Assembly (NCBI RefSeq): GCF_023516595.1
Contig: NZ_JAMGBG010000034.1
Location: forward strand, 1-64,000
DNA length: 64,000 nucleotides
Direction: 5' to 3'
Source: Streptomyces neyagawaensis
GTDB lineage: Bacteria > Actinomycetota > Actinomycetes > Streptomycetales > Streptomycetaceae
This document shows, one piece after another, positions 27,763-37,500 of this stretch; positions within the stretch are counted from its first letter, which is position 1, and each line of letters opens with the position of its first letter. A program made the translations under genes and the position numbers. Under the pieces are notes generated by a model that saw nothing but the letters and a program-made list of their open reading frames with translations, made no database searches and was not told the origin of the DNA.

Positions 27763-28596
27763 CTACCAGGCGCCCCGGCCCACCCCCACCCGCAGCGCGT
27801 CGGCGAACAACGCCCCCGCGAGCAGGGAACCGCTGCCCCGCGGACTCCAGCCCCGCTGCTGCAGGTCCGCGTCGAACGCGGCCAAGGCCCGGCGGCCGGC
27901 CGGCGTGGCCGTACCCCCCTCGTCGAGAACACCACGGGCGGCCGCCTGGACGTGACGGAGTCCGTGCGGGCCGGCGGTGTAGAGCAGTTCGGTGTCCTGG
28001 AGGGTCGACATGACCGTCAGCAGGGCATCGAGACGGGCGTCCTCCTCCGGTGTTCCGGCGGTGCGCGCCGCGGCCAGCACGTCCAGGGCCCGGCGTACAT
28101 GAGGGAAGCCGGCGCGGGCCTCGCCCCGGGCGCCGGCCGCGCCGTACTTGGCGGAGACCGAGGACCCTCGGGACGGCAGCCGGGGCGCCCTTCGGTCGGG
28201 GTGGACGGCGATCTTCTTCGCGGTGGCGACGAGTTCGCGGCCCCGGGCGCCCGGTTCCAGGGCCGCCGCGGCGACCAGGAGGCCCAGGACCCAGGTGGCG
28301 CCCCGGTGGCCGCCCCCGGCGAGGGCCAGTGAGTGTTCGGTGGAGCGCCCTATCGCCCCGAGTTCCGCGCGGAGTTCGGGTGTCGGGGCGCCGTTGCGGC
28401 GGGCGCAGGCCGCCATCGCTCCGAGGCCGGGGAGCAGTGCCTTCGCCGACCAGCGCAGGGCGCGGTGGTCCTGGCGGGTGATCCGTGCGCGGAGGTCGCG
28501 CGGGTCGGGCAGCCCGGGTTTGGGGGTCAGCTCCAACTGCCGGGTGAGCGCGGTCACGGCGGCACGCGCCAGCGCCTCGTCCTCGCGGCTGCTCAT
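27763..28596 (-). CDS. Triphosphoribosyl-dephospho-CoA synthase (CitG/MdcB) family protein
   Basis: 277 residues. Family motifs are present but diverged: ELTPKPGLPDPRDL near the N-terminus (ELTPKPGLVD in CitG), and KYGAAGARGEARAGFPHV (GxRGEAxxGFP) in the middle. The STEHSLALAGGGHRGATWVL segment occupies the place of the usual GVNTHKGAIF. True CitG makes the prosthetic-group precursor for citrate or malonate lyase, but no lyase genes are nearby, so the role here is open. ATG at 28596; eight bases separate its start from the dioxygenase stop. Confidence 0.7.
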   Translation of the reverse strand: MSSREDEALARAAVTALTRQLELTPKPGLPDPRDLRARITRQDHRALRWSAKALLPGLGAMAACARRNGAPTPELRAELGAIGRSTEHSLALAGGGHRGATWVLGLLVAAAALEPGARGRELVATAKKIAVHPDRRAPRLPSRGSSVSAKYGAAGARGEARAGFPHVRRALDVLAAARTAGTPEEDARLDALLTVMSTLQDTELLYTAGPHGLRHVQAAARGVLDEGGTATPAGRRALAAFDADLQQRGWSPRGSGSLLAGALFADALRVGVGRGAW

Positions 28597-28604
28597 GGCC
28601 GGGC

Positions 28605-29597
28605 CTACGAAGCGGAGGTGGCGGTGGCGGTGTTGGTGTCAGTCGACGCCTCCGACGAACCGTCCGTCGGGGCGTCCGTCGGAGGCTCGCCCGACGGCGG
28701 AAGCTCGCCCGACGGCGGTGTGCCGCCCTCGCCACCACCGCCGTTGCCGCTTCCTGCGCCGGTGTTCTCGGTGTCGGGGTCGATGCCGAGGGTGAGGAGG
28801 CCCTGGTAACCACGGGCGGGGGTGCCCTTCTTGACGGCCTTGAGGGTGAGCAGGCCGCTGGCGGCGCCACCGCCGTCGTAGACCATGTCGTCGTCGAGGG
28901 TGGTGTAGCTGCCGCTGTGCCGGGAGTACGGCTCCAGGGTGAAGATCTCCTGGGCGATCTCGTCGTCGAAGAAGAACTGGCCGGTGTGATTGACCTTGCC
29001 TCCCTCGTAGGTGCCGTCCTCCTTCGCGCCGCCCGTGTGCACCTTGACGTGGATGTGGCAGGTGCGGGGCGTGTACCAACCGGGGAAGATCGTATGGAAC
29101 TTGACGACGCCGTGGGCGTTGGCGATCTGGTAGCCGCGCAGGTAGGTGTCGTTGTCGGCGGTGGAGCCGTCCTCGCTCTCGGCGGGGGCCGAACTACCGG
29201 GGTTGGCGGTGGTGTAGCCGGAGTAGTAGCCCCAGGCGTCGCAGTGCCAGATCTCCACGGCCGCGCCGGGGACCGGGGTGCAGCCGTCGGTGGCGTCGAC
29301 GACCGTCAGCCGCAGGGTGAGCGGGACGCCGCTCTTGCCCTCGGTGATGTCCTTCCGCACCAGGGCGCCGTCCAGGTAATACGGCCCCTCGGTGACGCTC
29401 GTCATCAGCGTCATGCAGGTGCTGCCGCTCGCACTCGTCGCCGAGGCCGAGGCCGCCGTCCCCGCCGTTCCGGTCGTCTCGTCCGCGAACGCTGCCCGAT
29501 AACCGGCGACCGCCAGCCCACCGGCCGCGACCGCCCCGCCGGTCACGGCGAGCGCCCGACGCCGAGTGATCGATTTGCTTGCGTGATGTCCCGTCAT
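28605..29597 (-). CDS. Tat-exported intradiol ring-cleavage dioxygenase-like protein
   Basis: 330 residues. The N-terminus has a twin-arginine signal (SITRRRALAVTGGAVAAGG) and an AFADE cleavage region. The catalytic domain follows the protocatechuate 3,4-dioxygenase beta-sandwich: TEGPYYLDG, PGAAVEIWHCDAWGYYSGY, and the iron ligands in FPGWYTPRTCHIHVKVH (Tyr and two His) with another Tyr in GYYSGY. The C-terminal 60 residues are a Pro/Ser/Thr/Gly-rich tail. Exported relatives in Streptomyces act on lignin-derived or plant catechols; substrate here is unknown. ATG at 29597 is chosen because it places the RR motif at the end of the n-region; an upstream in-frame start would bury it. Confidence 0.85.
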   Translation of the reverse strand: MTGHHASKSITRRRALAVTGGAVAAGGLAVAGYRAAFADETTGTAGTAASASATSASGSTCMTLMTSVTEGPYYLDGALVRKDITEGKSGVPLTLRLTVVDATDGCTPVPGAAVEIWHCDAWGYYSGYTTANPGSSAPAESEDGSTADNDTYLRGYQIANAHGVVKFHTIFPGWYTPRTCHIHVKVHTGGAKEDGTYEGGKVNHTGQFFFDDEIAQEIFTLEPYSRHSGSYTTLDDDMVYDGGGAASGLLTLKAVKKGTPARGYQGLLTLGIDPDTENTGAGSGNGGGGEGGTPPSGELPPSGEPPTDAPTDGSSEASTDTNTATATSAS

Positions 29598-30282
29598 ATC
29601 GCAGAAGCTAGGGGCGCAGTCCGTCAGGGGGCTGGGGAGTGACTGTGAGGGGGCTGAGAGCGGGAGGCAGGTCGGTCGGCGTGAGGCGGAACCGTTCGCT
29701 TGGGCGCTGCGTCGTCCCGCTTGGGCAGCCTTCCACCCCTGCTTGTCGTTACGGAGAGTGACTTTAGCGGAGCTTATCCGGGGCCGAGAAATGTTGTACA
29801 GGGCCGGGCGCTCCACGAGGACGGAAGTCGATCAAGTCGCCTGGGGGCGCTCTTGGTTGGGTGGGGCGCCGAAGAATGCACCGCCGCGCTCTTCGTGCTT
29901 CAGATCGAGTTCAGTACGCCACCTCGAGGACCGTTTTACCCCTTTTGTCGATTGGCTCAAAAGTAAAGAATGGGCAAAAACCTTACGAGGTCCAGGCCTG
30001 CTCGCGATCGTCATCATGGCGAGGTTGACCAGGCCTCAGGGCGGTGGCCTCGACATTGGCAACAGAGGGAGGTGTGGGCATTCACCCACTGGTGTGACCC
30101 GCCTCACGTTTATGCCGTGGAGGAGGCGCTCGCCGTCCGGTACGGGCGCTATCGTCAGCACGCAATCAGGCCGACTGGTATCTGATGCCGCTCGTCCAGT
30201 CGGCCCCTGCAGCGTTCTGACTCGGCCTCCCGACGCGCGGTTCCCGTCGGCCAATGCTTCAGTTATCGAAGGCCATACAGGT
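29598..30282. other. Long intergenic region ahead of the fxs locus
   Basis: About 690 bp with lower GC content than its surroundings. Frames crossing it lack ribosome sites and coding character, so I call no gene. It probably contains the promoter of fxsA. The lower GC and codon bias continue into the first 150 bp of fxsB. Confidence 0.5.
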
Positions 30283-30299
30283 CAGCACCTGAGGTGCTG
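30283..30299. promoter_or_regulatory. 17-bp palindrome just upstream of fxsA
   Basis: CAGCACCTGAGGTGCTG: perfect eight-base arms around one base, ending 18 bp before the fxsA start. It could be an operator or an RNA hairpin affecting fxsA translation. Confidence 0.5.
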
Positions 30300-30317
30300 T
30301 CAGAAGATGAGGTCCGA

Positions 30318-30515
30318 ATGAACGCTTCTCTCGACATCGCGGCCGAAGAGCCGGGAAAGCCGACCGCGGTCGGCCCGGAGCGGGTCTCCCTCGTGCGTTT
30401 GGCTGCACAGAGTAGCGGCGCACTGTCCCCGGCGGTGACTCGCGCCGTGTCGAACGGCGTCGAGCGGCGGGGACCGGGCAGGGTCGCGGTCGCGGCCTTC
30501 CAGAGCTCGGTCTGA
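30318..30515 (+). CDS. fxsA: FxSxx-COOH precursor peptide (ribosomally synthesised peptide)
   Basis: 65 residues. The first 50 form a leader (NASLDIAAEEPGKPTAVGPE, then VSLVRLAAQSSGALSPAVTR) and the protein ends GRVAVAAFQSSV: Phe, any residue, Ser and two more residues at the free carboxyl end, which defines the family. In characterised FxsB-type systems the maturase links the Phe ring to the side chain of the residue two positions later, giving a three-residue cyclophane; here that would join F61 and S63. Cys is absent. Start ATG 30318, with GATGAGG upstream. It is followed 41 bp later by the maturase gene. A palindrome lies just before it. Confidence 0.85.
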   Translation: MNASLDIAAEEPGKPTAVGPERVSLVRLAAQSSGALSPAVTRAVSNGVERRGPGRVAVAAFQSSV

Positions 30516-30556
30516 TCTCATCGATCACCCATCGATCGGGAACTGACACACCTCTC

Positions 30557-32965
30557 ATGACACCCATGGGCCGACCAATCCACCCCTTACGCCAATTCGT
30601 GCTCAAAATGCACAGCCGCTGCGATCTGGCATGTGATCACTGCTATGTGTTCGAACATGCGGACCAAAGCTGGCGCGGTCGGCCCATTGTGACGTCCGAC
30701 GAAGTCCTGAAGGCCACGGCGGAACGCATCGCCGAACATGCCACAACGCATGGCCTGGACACCGTTCATGTGGTTCTGCACGGCGGCGAACCGCTCCTGG
30801 CCGGTCACACCCGGCTGCGCCGAGCGGCCCAGGAACTGCACCGGACGCTCACCGGTGTGTGTGCGCTCGACCTGCGGATCCACACCAACGCCGTCACCCT
30901 CGACGAGCGGTTCCTCGACCTGTTCGACGAGTTCGACATCAAGGTCGGCGTCTCGCTCGACGGCGACAAGGCCGCGAACGACCTGCACCGCCGCTACGCC
31001 AACGGGCGCAGCAGCCACGACCGGGTCCTGCGGGGCATCGCCCTGCTCGACCGGCCCCGCTACCGCCACCTGTTCGCGGGCATCCTGTGCACCATCGACG
31101 TGCGCAACGACCCGATCGCCGTCTACGACGCGCTCGCCGAACTCCGGCCGCCCCGCGTCGACTTTCTCCTCCCGCACGCCACCTGGGACGAACCCCCGCT
31201 CCGGCCGGCCGACGACACGGACGGCACGGCCTACGCCCGCTGGCTGCTGGCGGTGTACGACCGTTGGGCGGCGGACGGCCGCCCCATGGACGTACGGATC
31301 TTCGACTCCGTGCTGCGGACCCTGCGCGGCGACAGCAGCCTGACCGAGTCGCTCGGGCTGGCGCCCGCCGACCTCGCCGTGATCGAGACCGACGGCAGCT
31401 TCGAACAGGCCGACTCCCTCAAGACGGCCTACGACGGCGCCCCCGTCACCGGCATGGACGTGATCACCCACTCGCTCGACGAAGTGGCCGCGCACCCGGG
31501 CCTCGTCGCCCGGCAGCAGGGACTCGACGGGCTGTCCGACCAGTGCCGGGCCTGCCCGGTCGTACGCTCCTGCGGCGGCGGGCTGTACGCCCACCGGTAC
31601 CGGACCGGCAGCGGCTTCCTCAACCCGTCCGTGTACTGCTCCGACCTGCTGCGCCTCATCACCGACATCCGGGACCGACACATGTCCGACCAGTCCGTCC
31701 AGCCCGCGCTGGCCGACGAGCACCTCGACGAACTGGCCGCGGGCCTCGGCTCCACCGCCACCACGGACCTGCTGGCCCGCCACCAGCTCTCCCTCGGCCG
31801 CGAGCTGCTGGGCCTCGTCTGGCACGAGACACCGCACACCCCGCTGGGCGAAGCAGCCTGGGAGACACTCACGCTCCTCGACGGCACGGCCCCCGAATCC
31901 GTCGACCGGGTCCTCACGCACCCCTACGTACGTCCCTGGGCCCTCCGGTCGCTGCGAGGTGGCACGGACGCGGCCGAGATCGCCATGCGCGGCGTGGCGG
32001 AGATCGCCGCGGCCGCCGCACTGCGCGCCGGACGGGCGGAGGCAGTCGTCGTGCCCGTCCACGAGGGGGTGCTGCGACTGCCGACGCTGGGAACCCTCAC
32101 GCTGGGGGACGGCGTCGAACAGGCCGAGGTCCGCACGAACGACGAAGGCTTCACGGTCCGCGCGGACGGCACGACGTACACGGTGTCCTGGAAGGGCCCC
32201 AAGGACCCTGCCTGGCGGGGGAGCCGACGGTTCGAACTGGACGGCTGGGCCGTGGCGCTGGAGGACACCGACCCCTGGCGGGACTGCCACGGCCATCCGG
32301 CGCACCCCCGGCTCGGCGAGGACGAGGCCGAGGCATGGCGGACCGACCTGGCCGCCGCGTGGGCGTGGATCCGCCGCGAACTTCCTCAGTACGCCCCCGG
32401 TATCGCCGCCGGGCTCCAGGTGGTCACCCCTCTCCGCCCCTCCTCCGACGGCTCCGACATCAGCTCGGCGGCCCGCGACGCGTTCGGGGCGGTCGCCATC
32501 GCGCGCCCCTCCGACCCCGAGTCGCTCGCGTTGCTGCTCGTCCATGAGTTCCAGCACGTCAAGCTCGGTGCCGTGCTCGATCTGACGGATCTTTACGACC
32601 CGTCGTGCGACAAGCTGTTCTACGCCCCTTGGCGCCCTGATCCGCGTCCGCTGGAGGGGCTGCTGCAGGGGACGTACGCCCATCTGGCGGTGATCGACTT
32701 CTGGTTCGCGCGGTGGCGGTCCGCCGACGGTGACACGGCCCGCAAGGCCGAGGTGCAGTTCTCCCGCTGGCGGGACCAGACGGCCGAGGCGGTGGAGACC
32801 CTCGCCGGGTCCGGTGCCCTCACTCCCGCGGGGGAGCGGTTCGTGGCTGGGATGCGGGGGACCCTCCGAGGGTTCCGGACGGCCGACGTAGGGGCGGAGG
32901 CACTGCGGGCGGCCCGGCAGGTGGCCGGAGAGCACCGGGGCGCCTGGGAGGCGGCGGCGCGGTAG
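30557..32965 (+). CDS. fxsB: Radical SAM/HExxH fused peptide maturase
   Basis: 802 residues. The radical SAM cluster motif is C22-xxx-C26-xx-C29 in SRCDLACDHCYVFEHAD, with HGGEPLLAG after it. An auxiliary Fe-S (SPASM-like) region with CRACPVVRSCGGGLYAHRY and a later Cys lies around 329-370. The C-terminal half is a separate domain with HEFQH (H663-E-F-Q-H667), the HExxH motif of a peptide-modification family; fused enzymes of this kind have been shown to form cyclophanes and to beta-hydroxylate the product using iron and 2-oxoglutarate. Codon 11 is TTA (30587-30589), making translation dependent on the bldA tRNA. The first 50 codons are less GC-biased than the rest. ATG at 30557. Confidence 0.92.
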   Translation: MTPMGRPIHPLRQFVLKMHSRCDLACDHCYVFEHADQSWRGRPIVTSDEVLKATAERIAEHATTHGLDTVHVVLHGGEPLLAGHTRLRRAAQELHRTLTGVCALDLRIHTNAVTLDERFLDLFDEFDIKVGVSLDGDKAANDLHRRYANGRSSHDRVLRGIALLDRPRYRHLFAGILCTIDVRNDPIAVYDALAELRPPRVDFLLPHATWDEPPLRPADDTDGTAYARWLLAVYDRWAADGRPMDVRIFDSVLRTLRGDSSLTESLGLAPADLAVIETDGSFEQADSLKTAYDGAPVTGMDVITHSLDEVAAHPGLVARQQGLDGLSDQCRACPVVRSCGGGLYAHRYRTGSGFLNPSVYCSDLLRLITDIRDRHMSDQSVQPALADEHLDELAAGLGSTATTDLLARHQLSLGRELLGLVWHETPHTPLGEAAWETLTLLDGTAPESVDRVLTHPYVRPWALRSLRGGTDAAEIAMRGVAEIAAAAALRAGRAEAVVVPVHEGVLRLPTLGTLTLGDGVEQAEVRTNDEGFTVRADGTTYTVSWKGPKDPAWRGSRRFELDGWAVALEDTDPWRDCHGHPAHPRLGEDEAEAWRTDLAAAWAWIRRELPQYAPGIAAGLQVVTPLRPSSDGSDISSAARDAFGAVAIARPSDPESLALLLVHEFQHVKLGAVLDLTDLYDPSCDKLFYAPWRPDPRPLEGLLQGTYAHLAVIDFWFARWRSADGDTARKAEVQFSRWRDQTAEAVETLAGSGALTPAGERFVAGMRGTLRGFRTADVGAEALRAARQVAGEHRGAWEAAAR

Positions 32966-33135
32966 AACCCACACGGCGAGGGCGGCGACTCAATGCCTGG
33001 TCGGGCCGGGTTCTTTCCGGCCGCAACTCCCCGTTCCTCCGGCCCCGCAGCGGTACGGCCCCTCACCCTTCGCGTCGGCCACCACGGCGTCGGGTTGCCA
33101 GAACATGACCTTCCGGAGCCGAGTCGGGTGTGTTC

Positions 33136-33171
33136 GTCCTGTTCCGAACAGGACTTGTGGGTTCCTACACT
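33136..33171 (+). promoter_or_regulatory. Promoter with overlapping 19-bp palindrome upstream of fxsC
   Basis: GTCCTGTTCCGAACAGGAC (33136-33154) has perfect nine-base arms around one base and covers the expected -35 position. A -10-like TACACT follows at 33166-33171. The layout suggests repression of a separate fxsC-fxsT transcript and argues that fxsC starts downstream at 33205, not at the in-frame ATG at 33130. Confidence 0.55.
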
Positions 33172-33204
33172 AGGGGCCCAGTCACGGAGCGTCGGGGGGC
33201 ATAC

Positions 33205-34452
33205 GTGCAAGGAGCCGGTCTGGCCAGAGGAGGCAGTAGCCCTTACTTCTTCCTCAGTTACGCGCACACACCGAGCCATGACTCGAGTGGCGGCGACCCC
33301 AATGTGTGGGTGAAGAAGCTGTACGACGGTCTGTGCGAGCACATCATGGGGCTGACCGACCTGCCCCGGGGGGCGAAGGTCGGGTTTCTGGACCAGAAGA
33401 TGTCGGTCGGCACCAAGTGGACCGACGAGTTGTCCATGAATCTCGCGCGCTGCAAGGTGTTCGTCCCGCTGTACTCACCGCGCTACTTCACGAGCCGGCA
33501 GTGCGGACGTGAGTGGTGGGCGTTCTCGCAACGCCAGGTCACCCAGCGGGCGCGCGGCGGTCCCGCGCGGGAGAACACGATCATCCCGGCGTTATGGGTG
33601 CCGGTGGAACCGGCCCAGATGCCCCAGGTGGCGAGGGACCTGCAGTTCAACCACTCCGCCTTCGGGCAGGACTACGCGGACGAGGGCTTCTACGGGCTGA
33701 CCAAGCTGCGCTACTTCCGGGACGAGTACGAGCGGGCCGTGTACCGGCTGGCCAAGGAGATCGTGCGGGTGGCCAACGAGGCCACGTTGGAGGAAGGCAA
33801 GATCTCCAAGGAGTACGAGTCCCTGCCGGCCGCCTTCGGCTCGGACGAGCGTCCGCCGGAGTTCGACATATCCGTGCTCGCCTGCACCCGTTCCGACCTG
33901 CCGCAGGGCCGCAAGCCGGACTACTACGGGGACCAGCCGCACGAATGGAACCCCTACCACCCCGAGTCCGCCCTGCCACTGGGTGATCACGCGGCGGAGC
34001 TCGTCCGCACCAGGAACTACAAGGTCAACGTCGGTGTGCTCGACGAGAGCGCGCGGATGTTTCACGAGGGCCGGCCGAAGGCGCCCGGACTGATGCTGCT
34101 CGACCGCTGGGCTCTGGAGTCACAGCGGAGCAGGGAGCTGGTGGGCAGGCTGTGCGGGGAGCAGCGCCCCTGGATCAGCGTCATGACTCCGCGGCACAAG
34201 GACGACGTCGTGACCGCCGAGCGGGAACGGGAGCTGGACGAGCTCACCTACCGCACGCTCGTGTCCCGCATGACGGACCGGGCCGGCCACTACTCGGCCA
34301 ACGGCAGCATCCGCGACCTGGACTCCTTCGGCAACGAGCTGAACCGGGCCGTGACGTCGGCCGTCCACTACTACTGGGAGAACGTCGAGACCTATCCACC
34401 GGAGGGACCACCGAGCGAGCCTCCACGGCTGAGGGGGCCCGACCTGGGTTAG
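33205..34452 (+). CDS. fxsC: TIR-like domain protein of the FxSxx-COOH system
   Basis: 415 residues from the GTG at 33205, preceded by GTCGGGGGGC and by a promoter-like element. Residues about 13-150 form a TIR-like domain: SPYFFLSYAHTPSHD, GAKVGFLDQKMSVGTKW, VFVPLYSPRYFTSRQCGREW. The Glu in CGREWW occupies the place of the catalytic Glu of TIR NAD hydrolases, so enzymatic activity is possible. The second half (EFDISVLACTRSDLPQGRKP, YYGDQPHEWNPYHPESALPL, SARMFHEGRPKAPGLMLLDR) is a second, uncharacterised alpha-beta domain found in this family. A TTA codon at 33592-33594 again implies bldA control. No membrane segment. Confidence 0.88.
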   Translation: MQGAGLARGGSSPYFFLSYAHTPSHDSSGGDPNVWVKKLYDGLCEHIMGLTDLPRGAKVGFLDQKMSVGTKWTDELSMNLARCKVFVPLYSPRYFTSRQCGREWWAFSQRQVTQRARGGPARENTIIPALWVPVEPAQMPQVARDLQFNHSAFGQDYADEGFYGLTKLRYFRDEYERAVYRLAKEIVRVANEATLEEGKISKEYESLPAAFGSDERPPEFDISVLACTRSDLPQGRKPDYYGDQPHEWNPYHPESALPLGDHAAELVRTRNYKVNVGVLDESARMFHEGRPKAPGLMLLDRWALESQRSRELVGRLCGEQRPWISVMTPRHKDDVVTAERERELDELTYRTLVSRMTDRAGHYSANGSIRDLDSFGNELNRAVTSAVHYYWENVETYPPEGPPSEPPRLRGPDLG

Positions 34453-34548
34453 CGAGCCCCGGGTGACGGACCCCGGCAGCACCACCTGGCACGACCACCG
34501 AAAGGCGCGCGACGAGCGAGGCCGAAAGAGGCCGACAGGGCGGAGGGC

Positions 34549-37500
34549 ATGAGCATGACCAAGAGCCGCAACGGCACCGTGATCACGTTCTACTCGTACA
34601 AGGGCGGCACCGGGCGGACCATGGCGCTCGCCAACGTGGCCTGGATCCTGGCCGCGAACGGACACCGTGTCCTGGCCGTGGACTGGGACCTGGAGGCGCC
34701 GGGCCTGCACAAGTTCTTCCATCCCTTCCTCGACGCCCAGTTGCTGCGGGGGACCCCCGGACTGATCAACCTGATCGACGACTACCGCCGGGAGGCGCTG
34801 CGCAACCTGCCCGACCGGGCGTCGGACTGGCACCGCCACTACGCCCGGGTGAGGCCGCACGCGCTGTCGTTGGACTGGGCGTTTCCCGAGGGCGGCAGCC
34901 TGGACTTCCTGTCCGCGGGCAAACGGCACCGGGACTACCCGATCGTCGGCAACATGGACTGGGACCGCTTCTACGCCAGCTACGGCGGCGGCCAGTTCTT
35001 CGACGCGATGCGCGACGACATGCAGCGCTTCTACGACTACACGCTGATCGACAGCCGGACGGGCCTGAGCGACCTCGCGGACATCTGCACCGTGCAGATG
35101 CCGAACACCCTGGTCGTCTGCTACACGCTGAGCGAGCAGAGCATCGAGGGTGCCGCCGCCGTCGCACAGGACATCAAGGAACTGCACGGCGAGAAGGGCA
35201 TCCGCATCCTGCCCGTCGCCATGCGCATCGACCTCGGTGAGAAGGACAAGCTGGACGCCGGCCGCGCCCGCGCCAGAGAACGCTTCTCCGGACTGCCCTC
35301 CGGCCTGAACACCGACCAGATGGCCGACTACTGGGCGACCACGGAGATCCTCTACCAGCCGTACTACGCGTACGAGGAGATCCTCGCGGCCTTCGGCGAC
35401 CCTCCGAAGTCGGCCAACTCCATGCTGAGCGCCTGCGAACGGCTCACCTCTGTGATCACCGAGGAGCGGGTCACCAAGCTGCCGCCCATCAGTGAGGCGA
35501 AGCGGGCCCAGTACAAGGCCGCGTACACCCGGCAGCGGCCGGTGCCGCTGTCCCAGCTGACGCTCTACTACGTGTCCGAGGACCGGATGTGGGTGGACTG
35601 GCTGGAGTCGGTGCTGCGCGGTGCCGGCTTCGAGGTCGTGCCGAAGAACGTGCAGACGATGCCGACGGCGGAGATCGGCGCCGAGGCCATGCCCGGCGGG
35701 GCGCACCGGGTGCTCGCGGTGCTCTCGCCCAGCTTCGTCGACTCCCGCCGGGCGCGGGTCGCCTGGGAGGCGGCGGTGCACTCCGGTGGCTCGGAGAAGC
35801 GGCAGCAGCCGTTGTCGATCCGTGTCGACGACGTGCAGATCAGCCTGCCGTTCGCCGGCCGGAGCGTCATCGACCTCAAGGGCCTCAACGAGACCCAGGC
35901 GTACAGCGCTCTGCTGAACGGCCTCGACCGCCCCGAAGCGGTCTCCACCGTCTCCCCCAGCTCGCGCGGCCTGCGCTTCCCCAGTGTGGGCAGACGCGTC
36001 TCCAACGTCCCCGCTCGCTACCGGTGGTTCACCGGCCGCTCCACCATCCTGGACAAGCTGCGCGAGCAGCTGACCACGAACCGCCCCGGGCAGCGCGTGC
36101 CGCAGGTCCTGCACGGCCTCGGCGGTGTGGGCAAGACACAGCTCGCCCGTGAGTACGCCCACCGGTTCATGGCGGACTACGACGTGGTGTGGTGGGTCGA
36201 TGCCGAGCAGCCCGAACTGGTGCTGCCGAAGCTGGCGGCGCTCGCACAGCCCCTCGGCCTCGGTGTGGGCGAGGACGTGAAGGAGGCGGCCGAGGCGGTG
36301 ATCCAGGCTCTGCGCAGTGGGGAACCGTTCAATCGCTGGCTGTTGATCTTCGACAACGTCGAGGACCTCGACAAGGTGCTGAAGAGGTTCCCGGACTACA
36401 CCGCTCCCGTCCCCGACCACGTCTACGGCCACCTCCTGGCGACCACCCGCACCCGGCCCACGCTCCCGAAGGTCCAGCCGCTGGAGGTGGAGGTCTTCAC
36501 CCGCGAGGAGAGCGTGGAGCACCTGTGCCGCCGGGTGCCGGGGCTGAGCGAGGAGGACGGCGGGCTGGTCGCCGACGCGGTGGGCGACCTGCCGCTCGCC
36601 ATCGAGGTCGCGGCGGCCTGGCTGGAGGCGACGGCGACACCCGTCGAGGAGTACATCGAGCAGCTGCGCGAACAGTCCACCCAGGTGCTTTCCGTCAAGG
36701 AGGCGGTGGAGGCCGTGGAGTACCCGAGGTCCGTGGGCGCCACGTGGAACATCTCCATCAACCGTCTCCGGGACGAGTCACCGGCCGCCGCCCGCCTCCT
36801 CGAACTCTGCGCGTTCTTCTCGGCCGAACCCATCTCGATGGGCCTCATCGGCAGCGACGCGATGATCAAGGCACTGCTGCCGTACGACCGGGACCTGCGC
36901 GCCCGCTACATGCTGGGCCGGGTCACCCAGGCACTGAACCGTTTCGCCCTCGCCAAGGTCGACTCGACCGACAACTCGATCCAGGTGCACCGCCTCGTCC
37001 AGGCCGCCGTCCGCGACGGCATGGACGAGGTGAAGTTCGACGACACCATCCATGAGGTGCACCGCATCCTGGCCGCCGCCCGGCCGCCCGAAGAGGCTCT
37101 GGACGACCCCGCCCAGTGGCCGGGCTTCGAGGTGATCTGGCCGCATCTGACGCCGTCCAACATCCGGAACTGCTCGGAGGAGGACCCACGGCAGCTGATG
37201 GTCTACCGCGTCCGCTACCTGTGGAAGCGCGGTGACCTGCACGCCGCCCGCACCCTGAGCAGCCAGCTCAACGAGTTCTGGTCGGGTGAGTTCCCGGACG
37301 CCAACGACGAGCAGATCCTCAATCTCCGCTTCGAACTGGCGAATGTGCTGCGCTCGCAGGGGCAGTACCAGGAGGCCCTCGACCTCGACGAGAAGACCCT
37401 CGCCGACCAGAGGGAACTCCTCGGTGACGACCATCCGAGCATCCTGATCACCTCCGGAAGCTTCGCCGCCGACCTGCGCGCGGTCGGCCGCTTCAAGGAG

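Noticed and set aside
29743..30321. A gene between the dioxygenase and fxsA
   Set aside because: The 192-codon frame has no ribosome site, no recognisable domain and atypical composition, and it overlaps the palindrome and start of fxsA.
30587..32974. A 795-codon frame on the minus strand across fxsB
   Set aside because: Pure shadow of fxsB; the radical SAM and HExxH motifs are all on the plus strand.
33130..33204. Earlier ATG start for fxsC
   Set aside because: It would lie within the palindrome and upstream of the -10 element; the TIR domain begins only after the GTG at 33205, which has a G-rich ribosome site.
34058..34075. A third parS
   Set aside because: ATGTTTCACGAGGGCC matches only one half of the palindrome.
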